In this document: piece by piece, positions 1 through 5,360 of the stretch
How positions within the stretch are numbered: position 1 is the first letter of the stretch
Layout of the letters: each line of letters opens with the position of its first letter
Origin: Bdellovibrio sp.
Lineage (GTDB): Bacteria > Bdellovibrionota > Bdellovibrionia > Bdellovibrionales > Bdellovibrionaceae
NCBI GenBank assembly: GCA_003176075.1
Contig: PSRN01000203.1
Location: 1-6,115 of the forward strand
Direction of reading: 5' to 3'
Length of the DNA: 6,115 nt
Translations under genes and position numbers: made by a program
Notes under the pieces: generated by a model
What the model was told of the DNA's origin: nothing
The model's database searches: none
The model's input: the letters and a program-made list of their open reading frames with translations, nothing else

Positions 1-474
1 AACCGAGGAAAACCTGATAAATCAAAGAAATCCCAGCGACTTTTTCAATTTTCTCTGGGAAAGTCCTGTTATATTCAGACCCTTGGCTTTGGTGATTGGT
101 ACTTTAAGGATCATGAGACATATGTATTCTCAAGAACGGGAGTAAAGATTGAGAGCCCTCGAACAAGGCACGTGGATGGCGATCCTGTGGCGTTTGTTCG
201 TACGCTAAAAGCGACGAGAGGAAAGAATATTTGGCTTCTTGGCGGGGGCGAACTTAACTGGCTATTTCTCAACCATAACCTGATTGACGAAATCATGCTC
301 TCCGTCCAACCGATCTGCCTGGGTTCTGGCATCGGTCTCTTTGGCGGCAGGCGAACCGACGCCGCGATCAACTTCAAACTTGCGGGCTCGAAACCATTTT
401 TGAATGGGGCGATATTATTACACTACAAAAGAGGCGATACCATCCCTGCCGAGGCGAATGGAGGAGAACAGTGA
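1..474 (+). CDS. RibD C-terminal/DHFR-like reductase, 5' end missing
   Basis: This is the C-terminal two thirds of a protein of the dihydrofolate reductase-like / RibD C-terminal family (YwjB/YyaP type), which are small cytosolic NAD(P)H-dependent reductases of mostly unknown substrate. The frame is open from base 1 to the TGA at 472-474, about 157 codons. Family features seen are a GKSCY block near base 58, FGDW (about base 88), TYVFSR (about base 118), then GKNIWLLGGGEL (about base 223), which is the nucleotide-binding GGG segment, and a late LSVQPICLGSGIGLF stretch (about base 301). A GTG at 172 would give only 100 residues and would discard the conserved FGDW and TYVFSR parts, so it is not a convincing start. 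Family members are usually about 170-190 residues, so the true start should lie just upstream of the window. Before base 55 the reading poorly matches the family, and a frameshift there is possible. The substrate cannot be told from sequence. Confidence 0.72.
   Translation, partial: NRGKPDKSKKSQRLFQFSLGKSCYIQTLGFGDWYFKDHETYVFSRTGVKIESPRTRHVDGDPVAFVRTLKATRGKNIWLLGGGELNWLFLNHNLIDEIMLSVQPICLGSGIGLFGGRRTDAAINFKLAGSKPFLNGAILLHYKRGDTIPAEANGGEQ
460..464 (+). promoter_or_regulatory. Shine-Dalgarno GGAGG for the GTG start at 471
   Basis: GGAGG lies six bases before the GTG at 471. It sits inside the end of the upstream gene and is the reason for choosing this non-ATG start, which overlaps the preceding TGA. 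Confidence 0.7.
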
Positions 475-1196
475 CAGGCGCCGCAGAAAGTGAAGTCGTT
501 GAATTTGGTTATAAACCACCACGGTCGGTTGCCGAAAATCTATGGGAAATTTCTGGCGAATGGAAAAATAAGTTCGGCCGCAGAATGACCGTGATTAAAC
601 TCCAAGATGAACGCTTAATCATTCATAATGCGATCCGACTTCAGAGCACCGATATTAACTGGCTCAAGTCCTTAGGAAAACCATCGTTTATTGTTGCGCC
701 AAATGTCTTCCACTGTTCAGACGCGGGTTGGATGGCCGGAAAATTTCCTGACGCCGAGCTATTCGTGCCAGCACCAAAAATGGCGAGCTTTAAAAACCAG
801 GGACATAACTCAAAAGACGTTAATTTGGATTTTCCGTCAGCTTTGTCTGATGAGTTTCAGTGCATTCCGATCAAAGGTATGCGGATCAACGAGGCCGCCT
901 TTCTCCATCGACCGTCGCGCACACTGATCCTGTGTGATTCAGCATTCAACATGGGAGACGTGTTCACCGGTTTCGAGCGCGCTTTCATGAAATGGAACAA
1001 GATCGGCGGCAGATTTGGTCCAAGCCGCTTAACCAAATGGGTTTTTGCGAATGATAGGAAAAAACTTCACTTATCTTATCAAGAAATTCTTCAGCTCGAT
1101 TTTGATCGAGTTATCGTCAACCATGGTGACATTTTAGAATCCGGCGGACGCGACCGCTTGCGGTCCGGCGTAACAGAGATTTTCGGAGACGCATGA
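471..1196 (+). CDS. DUF4336 protein (metallo-beta-lactamase-like fold)
   Basis: This 241-residue cytosolic protein resembles DUF4336, a family related to the metallo-beta-lactamase fold with no settled reaction. Supporting features are ENLWEISG at residues 22-29, RMTVIKL at 38-44, H52, the diagnostic VAPNVFH segment at 75-81 (family pattern APN..H), a following W87 and FPDAELFVPAP at 92-102, FLHRPSRTLILCDS at 144-157, and VNHGDILESGG at 216-226. The classical HxHxDH metal motif is absent. H81, H146, D156 and H218 are the likely ligand or active-site positions by analogy. No signal peptide is visible. The GTG start has a good Shine-Dalgarno sequence and overlaps the previous stop by four bases; the TGA at 1194-1196 in turn overlaps the next ATG. 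It is a full-length member, apparently translated as part of the operon. The family call is fairly sure; the biochemical role is unknown. Confidence 0.8.
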   Translation: MTGAAESEVVEFGYKPPRSVAENLWEISGEWKNKFGRRMTVIKLQDERLIIHNAIRLQSTDINWLKSLGKPSFIVAPNVFHCSDAGWMAGKFPDAELFVPAPKMASFKNQGHNSKDVNLDFPSALSDEFQCIPIKGMRINEAAFLHRPSRTLILCDSAFNMGDVFTGFERAFMKWNKIGGRFGPSRLTKWVFANDRKKLHLSYQEILQLDFDRVIVNHGDILESGGRDRLRSGVTEIFGDA

Positions 1197-1963
1197 GTTT
1201 GGGGCTCGATTCAAATTGGACTCTCCGTATTGTCTTTTGGCTGAGTGTTTCGATTTCGATACTCATTATGAAGGCCATCAGCGCCTATAAGACTCAACTT
1301 CCGGACAATGGATTTTGGTTGACCCCTGTTTGCGCAGTTGAATCGTGGAATAGATCGCCTCCAGCAACCCCTTCAGACTGGCGCTTGTTCGTGGGCAAGG
1401 CATTCGCGAGCCTGCTTGCCCTGACGACAGCCTACCTGGCGTTTCGTAAAGTGAGTAATGCGGTTGATGCTCGTGGCTGGTTACTCAGCTATTTGGCGGT
1501 TCCAATATTGGTGGTGTTTGAGTTGAGTGGCGATGCGGTTCGGTTTCTTTGTTTGGCCACCGGAAAGGTCATTCCGAACGTTCACAACCATTTGCTGCGG
1601 TCTTCTAACATCTCCGACTTTTGGCGCCGATACAATGTTTGGGTCAGCGAGTGGTTTTATCACATTGTCTTTAAGCCCCTCAGGCGCAGTGCGATTCTTG
1701 CTTCATTCGCTGTATTTCTATTTTCCGGGATTTGGCACGAGTTACTTGTGAATGTGCCATTACTCATGATTTTCCACGTGAATATGATTGGATCAATGCT
1801 GGGCTATTTCCTGTTCCAGTGGTTTGCCGTGGTGATCGATCGATCTATTTTTTCAAGAACGACCCCAGGCCGTCGCTTGTTCGCATATGCCGCGATTATT
1901 GGCCCAGCGCCATTGATACTTAATGAGGGTCTGTTAAGAATCTTCGGATGGTGGCGTGCGTAA
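1193..1963 (+). CDS. Compact MBOAT-family membrane O-acyltransferase
   Basis: This is a 256-residue, multi-pass inner-membrane protein. The core DFWRRYNVWVSEWF at residues 142-155, followed by a KPLRR segment at 161-165 and SGIWHELL at 178-185, is the signature of membrane-bound O-acyltransferases (DltB, AlgI and wax-synthase-like proteins). H182 corresponds to the catalytic histidine, and N148 takes the position of the second conserved polar residue. FELSGDAVRF at 109-118 matches the SGYSD-like element that precedes the core in AlgI-type proteins. Hydrophobic segments are seen near 11-30, 70-84, 97-118, 167-187, 188-215 and 230-247. At 256 residues it is far shorter than DltB/AlgI (about 400-500), and resembles wax-synthase-like or core-only members. 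The ATG overlaps the upstream TGA (ATGA), with GGAG at 1185-1188. MBOAT enzymes move acyl groups onto hydroxyls of lipids, sugars or proteins; the acceptor here is unknown. Confidence 0.75.
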   Translation: MSLGLDSNWTLRIVFWLSVSISILIMKAISAYKTQLPDNGFWLTPVCAVESWNRSPPATPSDWRLFVGKAFASLLALTTAYLAFRKVSNAVDARGWLLSYLAVPILVVFELSGDAVRFLCLATGKVIPNVHNHLLRSSNISDFWRRYNVWVSEWFYHIVFKPLRRSAILASFAVFLFSGIWHELLVNVPLLMIFHVNMIGSMLGYFLFQWFAVVIDRSIFSRTTPGRRLFAYAAIIGPAPLILNEGLLRIFGWWRA

Positions 1964-1968
1964 TCGGC

Positions 1969-1974
1969 GAGGAG
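1969..1974 (+). promoter_or_regulatory. Shine-Dalgarno GAGGAG deciding the ATG at 1980
   Basis: GAGGAG lies five bases before ATG 1980. It favours that start over an in-frame GTG at 1956, which would add eight residues (MRNRRGDR) and place the ribosome-binding site inside the gene. Confidence 0.7.
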
Positions 1975-1979
1975 ACAGA

Positions 1980-2948
1980 ATGATTAATCACATTTCAATT
2001 GGCTGTAACAATCTTCAAGTATCCACCGCGTTCTACGATTTCGCTTTGAAACCTCTTGGATTTGAACGTGTATGTAGCGGCGACGATTTTTCCGGGTACG
2101 GTCGATCAGGCGAATCTGATGATCAGTTTGCAGTCAAACGAAGGGATGCTTTCAAACCTCCAGGTGCTGGTTTTCACGTTGCCTTTACAGCCCAGACCCG
2201 AAAAGCGGTGGATGAATTTTATAGATCGGCGCTCAACTTTGGTGGCCGGGATGACGGCGAGCCTGGATTGCGACCGCATTATGGGCCGACCTACTATGCC
2301 GCTTTTGTCATTGATCCTGACGGACATCGAATCGAAGCGGTTTGCCATCATCACGAACAGACTGCAGAGGGAGCATTAAAGCCAAAATCGAATCCCAGAA
2401 TCCAAACTGAACGACTGATACTGCGTTTGCCTGCCGTTTCAGATGTTTCGGAAATAATAAACTATTTCAGAAACAATGATGCTCACTTGTCTCCGTTCGA
2501 TCCAAAAAAACCAGATGATTTCTATACTGAAGAATACTGGCGATCTCGTATACCGAAGCATAGCGAAGAGTTTCTTGAAGACCGCGCCCTGCGGCTCTAC
2601 CTCTTCAATAAAAGGGACGATCGAGAAATCATTGGGAGTTTAGAGTTTTCGCAAATTTCGCGAGGTCCGTTTCAGGCTTGTTATCTTGGTTATGGGCTTG
2701 CTGAAAAGAATCAGGGGCGTGGTTTGATGTTTGAAGCTCTTTCCGCGGCGATCGGCTTGGCATTCAATGAGCTCAACATTCATCGTGTGATGGCGAATCA
2801 TCTGCCGGACAATGGTCGAAGCGAAAGACTGCTGCAACGGCTTGGCTTTCAAAGGGAGGGCGTTGCGAAAGATTATCTGAGAATCAATGGCGGTTGGCGA
2901 GACCATGTTTTGAATAGTCTCCATAACCCGGATTGGCGGCAGTTATGA
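1980..2948 (+). CDS. VOC (glyoxalase-like) and RimJ/RimL-type GNAT fusion protein
   Basis: This is a 322-residue two-domain cytosolic protein. Residues 1-125 form a VOC (glyoxalase/bleomycin-resistance/dioxygenase superfamily) domain: it opens with INHISIG, has GFHVAFTA at 64-71 and ends with DPDGHRIEAVCH at 112-123. H4, H66 and E119 sit where the family's metal-binding H/H/E residues are expected, so the site looks intact. A short linker around 126-139 leads to a GNAT domain from about 140 to 322 of the RimJ/RimL protein- or small-molecule N-acetyltransferase type. It has TERLILR at 143-149, the acetyl-CoA motif Q245-G246-R247-G248 in NQGRG, and later NGRSERLLQRLGF and WRDHVL motifs. The two activities in one chain suggest modification of a common or related compound, as in self-resistance or detoxification proteins, but the substrate cannot be inferred. 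A 16-base gap separates it from the MBOAT gene, and its TGA overlaps the next ATG. Confidence 0.85.
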   Translation: MINHISIGCNNLQVSTAFYDFALKPLGFERVCSGDDFSGYGRSGESDDQFAVKRRDAFKPPGAGFHVAFTAQTRKAVDEFYRSALNFGGRDDGEPGLRPHYGPTYYAAFVIDPDGHRIEAVCHHHEQTAEGALKPKSNPRIQTERLILRLPAVSDVSEIINYFRNNDAHLSPFDPKKPDDFYTEEYWRSRIPKHSEEFLEDRALRLYLFNKRDDREIIGSLEFSQISRGPFQACYLGYGLAEKNQGRGLMFEALSAAIGLAFNELNIHRVMANHLPDNGRSERLLQRLGFQREGVAKDYLRINGGWRDHVLNSLHNPDWRQL

Positions 2949-3499
2949 GCACGGTTTTGGCAACTCAGCACCGTACAAAGACCGGAGAGACGATTGTGAT
3001 TCGCTCAGCGGAAGGGCGGGATGCTGCCCAAATTTTGGCACTTGGTAAATCGGTTATGGACGAAGGCATCTATACTTTGACCGAGTCCGACGAACTGGAT
3101 TTTACCGTCGAACAGGAAGCCGAATGGATTCGCAGCCATCAGGATCATCCCGCCAAATTGATCCTTGTGGCTGAATTTGAAGAGCGGGTGGTCGGAATTC
3201 TAGATTTTTCAAATGGGCACCGACGGCGCATCGCCCACCATGGTGAATTTGGCATGTCAGTGATGAAACCGTGGAGAGACAAGGGCGTTGGTAAAGCTCT
3301 ACTCGGGAGTTTGCTCGCTTGGGCCGAGCGAAACCTAACAATTGAGAAAATTAATTTGAAAGTTCATGCAACCAATTCGCGCGCAATCGGTCTTTATGAA
3401 AAGTTCGGATTTGTCGAGGAGGGACGGCAAAAAAGAGACCTCAGGCTGGCACGAGACCAATATGTCGATTCGATCCTAATGGGTAGGTTTGTAAAATGA
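2945..3499 (+). CDS. GNAT-family N-acetyltransferase
   Basis: This 184-residue cytosolic acetyltransferase of the GNAT superfamily transfers an acetyl group from acetyl-CoA to an amine on an unknown acceptor. Features seen are IVIRSAEGRDA near residues 17-27 (first strand and helix), LILVAEFEERVVGILDF around 72-88, the acetyl-CoA loop WRDKGVGKAL at 110-119 (R/Q-x-x-G-x-G/A pattern R111, G114, G116), and NSRAIGLYEKFGFVEEGRQK beginning at 144, the typical motif B with its NxxAxxLYxKxGF signature. The ATG at 2945 overlaps the upstream TGA by four bases. A TTG at 2933 would add four residues and is less likely. No strong Shine-Dalgarno is visible, consistent with translational coupling. It differs from the GNAT half of its neighbour (RimJ/RimL type), so it is not a recent tandem copy of it. 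Confidence 0.88.
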   Translation: MSTVLATQHRTKTGETIVIRSAEGRDAAQILALGKSVMDEGIYTLTESDELDFTVEQEAEWIRSHQDHPAKLILVAEFEERVVGILDFSNGHRRRIAHHGEFGMSVMKPWRDKGVGKALLGSLLAWAERNLTIEKINLKVHATNSRAIGLYEKFGFVEEGRQKRDLRLARDQYVDSILMGRFVK

Positions 3500-4185
3500 C
3501 GCCTGCAAGTAAAGTCGACAGGAAAAAAGTGTGGGTTTCTTGGAGCACCGGAAAAGATAGCGCCTATGCGCTTCATTTGTTAAAAAAGGACCCGTCATTC
3601 GAGGTTGGGGCGCTATTCACGACGGTAACTGAGTCGTTTGCGAGGGTGTCCATGCATTCCACTCGCGAAGCCTTGCTATACTTGCAGGCTGATCGGCTGG
3701 GACTTCCGGTTGAGGTGGTGCGCATACCGGATCAATGCGAAAACGAAGATTATGAACTTCAAATGACGAGGCTCATTGCAAAAGCCAACTCCCAAGGAGT
3801 TGATCTGATGGCATTTGGAGATCTCTTTTTAGAAGATATCCGTCAATATCGAGAGAAAATGCTCTTCGGAACAGGCATCGAGCCTATTTTTCCGCTATGG
3901 CGGCGCCCTACCGATTTTTTGGCTAAGGAAATGATCGCTTCCGGGATTCGAGCGTATTTGACATGTATCGATCCCCGAAAGCTCGATCGATCCTTTGTGG
4001 GTCGGGAATTCAATTCTGCGCTTTTGGGCGATCTGCCAAGGGACGTCGACCCGTGTGGCGAAAATGGCGAGTTTCATACTTTTGTTTCCGATAGTCCTGA
4101 CTTCAATTCTGCAATTCGTGTTCAAAAGGGTGATGTGATCGAGCGGGACGGATTTGTCTTTGCTGACATTGTAAAGGTGGAGTGA
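3496..4185 (+). CDS. Diphthine-ammonia ligase-like PP-loop ATPase (DUF71/COG2102)
   Basis: This is a 229-residue cytosolic ATP pyrophosphatase of the Dph6/MJ0570-related (DUF71, COG2102) family. The PP-loop is WSTGKDS at residues 16-22 (SxGxDS: S17, G19, D21, S22), near the N-terminus as expected, followed by a helix and LFTTVTESFARVSMH. Family hallmarks farther on are MAFGDLFLEDIRQYRE, IEPIFPLW and the C-terminal DPCGENGEFHTFV at 185-197. In archaea and eukaryotes Dph6 amidates diphthine on EF-2 with ATP and ammonia. Bacteria lack diphthamide, so bacterial members must do something else; some have been proposed to act in cobalamin salvage. Here ATP-activated amide formation on a small molecule is plausible but unproven. 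The ATG overlaps the GNAT stop by four bases. The protein looks complete. Confidence 0.88.
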   Translation: MTPASKVDRKKVWVSWSTGKDSAYALHLLKKDPSFEVGALFTTVTESFARVSMHSTREALLYLQADRLGLPVEVVRIPDQCENEDYELQMTRLIAKANSQGVDLMAFGDLFLEDIRQYREKMLFGTGIEPIFPLWRRPTDFLAKEMIASGIRAYLTCIDPRKLDRSFVGREFNSALLGDLPRDVDPCGENGEFHTFVSDSPDFNSAIRVQKGDVIERDGFVFADIVKVE

Positions 4186-4337
4186 TGGCAAGAAAATTTG
4201 ACTTTGCATTGGTGTGTCGTTTTCGGCCAAACCACTTGGCGGAAAAGATCGTGGTATCTCTGGACGATTTGACTGGCAACCCGACGGCTAGAAAGAAATC
4301 TTTTCTGCGAGGATTAATTCGAAGGGTGGTTCAATGA
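4185..4337 (+). CDS. Small hypothetical protein, 50 residues
   Basis: The ATG shares its A with the upstream TGA (TGATG overlap), and AAAGG at 4173-4177 stands seven bases before it, so translation by termination-reinitiation is likely. The product is short and basic near the C-terminus (ARKKSFLRGLIRRVVQ from about residue 35) with a hydrophobic-aromatic N-terminus (MARKFDFALVCRF). No family is recognised and no membrane segment is clear. It could be a real small operon protein or the decayed start of a longer gene. The overlapping start, the Shine-Dalgarno sequence and the overlapping start of the following ORF favour a real coding sequence; size and lack of homology keep confidence moderate. 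Confidence 0.5.
   Translation: MARKFDFALVCRFRPNHLAEKIVVSLDDLTGNPTARKKSFLRGLIRRVVQ
4322..4326 (+). promoter_or_regulatory. Shine-Dalgarno AAGGG for the ATG at 4334
   Basis: AAGGG lies seven bases before the ATG at 4334, within the upstream small ORF. It is the main evidence that the next short frame is translated. Confidence 0.5.
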
Positions 4338-4462
4338 AGAAATTTGTTACTGAAGTCGAATCCTCCTTGTCTTCTCTGCCGAAACGAACATCCGCACATC
4401 ATCCTGAATCCTATATTGGCGGCGGCCAGTCGATGCCGCACTCTTTTCCCAAACTTGCATAG
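4334..4462 (+). CDS. Small ORF or truncated N-terminus, 42 residues
   Basis: The ATG overlaps the preceding TGA by four bases and has an upstream AAGGG, so it is set up for coupled translation. The 42-residue product starts MKKFVTEVESSLSSLPKR and ends SMPHSFPKLA before TAG. An N-terminal amphipathic helix followed by HHPESYIGGGQ is loosely like the start of HEAT-repeat DNA alkylation repair (AlkD-like) proteins, but this is an impression only. The frame stops just nine bases before the stop codon of the oppositely oriented recombinase-like gene. It may therefore be the 5' remnant of a longer gene cut off by the DNA now at 4463 onward. Nothing downstream in this frame or the two others continues a recognisable domain. 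Low to moderate confidence. Confidence 0.42.
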   Translation: MKKFVTEVESSLSSLPKRTSAHHPESYIGGGQSMPHSFPKLA

Positions 4463-4470
4463 TTAGGTGG

Positions 4471-4977
4471 CTACCATGACTGCGGTGCAACGTCATCGAT
4501 GCCGGCGGTGGCTTCACGGGTCAAAATCCGTCGAATCATCTCCGGCTGCCAACCCTTGCCTTGGTTCTTGGTCGGCACGCCGACGCTCGTCAAAAAGTCA
4601 CAAATCTGCCGGTACGAAAGCCCATCATTCGACATCTTTCGCGCCGACTGAATCACCCGCTGTTCGCCAAGATGGGGCACCAGCAAACCGTCGGCCCTGC
4701 GGTATCCGTAGGGCACCTGCGCCGGTCGTTTCCCCGGCTTTCCCTGCTTGCGAAGTGGGATGCTGAATTCGATCAAAGCATCGCGAACTGCCGCGCGCGA
4801 GGAAAGTGTTTGGGCCGCGATTTGGGCGATAGATCGGCCTTCTTTGAGGTATTTTTCTTCGAGGAAAGTTTTCGATCTCCAGGGAGGAGTATGGATATAA
4901 TCAATCTTCTCACGTAGATGTGATTTTGTTTGATCTGGCGAGGAAACGGTTCGTTCGACTCTCGATTGGTCCGCCAT
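4471..4977 (-). CDS. HTH plus Recombinase-domain protein without catalytic domain
   Basis: This is a minus-strand DNA-binding protein, 168 residues from the ATG at 4977. An ATG at 5010 would add 11 hydrophobic residues (MFWLISTIFWL) encoded by the palindrome, which looks unnatural. Neither start has a clear Shine-Dalgarno sequence, so the N-terminus is uncertain. Residues about 32-76 (PWRSKTFLEEKYLKEGRS, then IAQIAAQTLSSRAAVRDAL) look like a helix-turn-helix of the 'go to next codon and bind' kind. Residues about 85-157 resemble the Recombinase domain of large serine recombinases: VPYGYRR at 88-94, LVPHLGEQ at 99-106, a GLSYRQICDFL helix, GVPTK and WQPEMIRRIL. The serine catalytic (resolvase) domain is absent, so it cannot cut DNA by itself. 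Stand-alone proteins of this type are annotated 'recombinase family protein' and are probably DNA-binding regulators or remnants. Its stop lies eight bases from the stop of the convergent upstream ORF. Confidence 0.7.
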   Translation of the reverse strand: MADQSRVERTVSSPDQTKSHLREKIDYIHTPPWRSKTFLEEKYLKEGRSIAQIAAQTLSSRAAVRDALIEFSIPLRKQGKPGKRPAQVPYGYRRADGLLVPHLGEQRVIQSARKMSNDGLSYRQICDFLTSVGVPTKNQGKGWQPEMIRRILTREATAGIDDVAPQSW

Positions 4978-4983
4978 CAACCA
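4976..4983 (+). repeat. Third ATCAACCA half-site
   Basis: This copy of ATCAACCA matches the right half of the palindrome (4997-5004) exactly and is inverted relative to the left half (TGGTTGAT, 4989-4996), with five bases between them. It overlaps the ATG at 4977 of the minus-strand gene, so protein bound here could also affect that gene's translation start region or promoter. Confidence 0.6.
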
Positions 4984-4988
4984 GAAAA

Positions 4989-5004
4989 TGGTTGATATCA
5001 ACCA
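4989..5004. promoter_or_regulatory. Perfect 16-bp palindrome, candidate operator
   Basis: TGGTTGATATCAACCA is its own reverse complement over all 16 bases. It lies between the divergent recombinase-like gene and the winged-helix gene and overlaps the candidate -35 hexamer of the latter. This is the usual position for a dimeric repressor site. The likeliest binders are the adjacent winged-helix protein (autoregulation) or the recombinase-like HTH protein. Confidence 0.7.
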
Positions 5005-5020
5005 AAACATAGTTAATTAT
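4992..5020 (+). promoter_or_regulatory. Candidate promoter for the winged-helix/nucleotidyltransferase pair
   Basis: TTGATA (4992-4997) is five of six to the sigma-70 -35 consensus. AATTAT (5015-5020) is four of six to the -10, with a 17-base spacer. Transcription would start near 5027, right at the ATG at 5028, implying a leaderless or very short-leader mRNA; indeed no good Shine-Dalgarno is seen before 5028. The -35 lies inside the palindrome. Inferred from sequence only. Confidence 0.4.
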
Positions 5021-5027
5021 TAAAGTA

Positions 5028-5360
5028 ATGCTTGAGGGAATTTTCGGCAATAAGACCGCTGAAAAAGTTTTGCTTCATATATTCCACTATGGCGAGTCCC
5101 ATGGATCAGGCATAGCCCATGACTTTAGAATCGCGCTCAATCCAGTTCTTCAACAACTCGATCGGTTTGAAGTGGCAGGCGTCCTTGTCTCCAAGCAAGC
5201 GGGACGTTCGAGGATATACTCGTTTAATCCCAAGTCCCCATTTTCACGACCAGTCAAGGAACTGATCGAAGTCGCCTACGAAGGAATTCCTCTGATCGAG
5301 CGTAAAAAGCTATTTTCAACCCGAAGACGTCCACGCCGTAAAGGAAAACCCGTCACTTGA
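5028..5360 (+). CDS. Winged-helix DNA-binding protein, putative antitoxin/regulator
   Basis: This 110-residue protein has a compact winged-helix fold. Residues about 8-21 (NKTAEKVLLHIFHY) form helix 1 and 25-34 helix 2. Residues 36-51 (ALNPVLQQLDRFEVAG) form the recognition helix region, and VLVSKQAGRSRIYSFNP at 52-68 is the typical beta-hairpin wing ending in a Y-x-F/L-N strand. The rest includes PFSRPVKELIEVAYEG and a strongly basic tail (RRRPRRKGK, about 99-107). It is probably a transcriptional regulator, and by position the antitoxin-like partner of the nucleotidyltransferase that follows; its TGA overlaps the next TTG. Family members of this small size are common upstream of minimal nucleotidyltransferases. 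The upstream palindrome makes autorepression likely. There is no recognisable Shine-Dalgarno for the ATG. An alternative role as a plain ArsR/MarR-like regulator is possible. Confidence 0.7.
   Translation: MLEGIFGNKTAEKVLLHIFHYGESHGSGIAHDFRIALNPVLQQLDRFEVAGVLVSKQAGRSRIYSFNPKSPFSRPVKELIEVAYEGIPLIERKKLFSTRRRPRRKGKPVT

Noticed and set aside
1834..1845. GATCGATCGATC run
   Set aside because: It lies in the MBOAT coding sequence, is short and shows no repeat array; chance occurrence is the simplest explanation.
1956..1979. GTG start eight codons upstream of the VOC-GNAT gene
   Set aside because: The ribosome-binding site at 1969-1974 lies after it, and ATG 1980 starts exactly at the normal VOC first strand.
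1..4462. Integron cassette array (many small enzyme genes)
   Set aside because: Genes overlap by 1-4 bases, leaving no room for attC sites, and no attC-like inverted repeats were seen.
4467..4917. Plus-strand open frames across the recombinase-like gene
   Set aside because: Their products (arginine/serine/proline-rich) have no domain and mirror the minus-strand coding sequence, which has clear HTH and Recombinase motifs.
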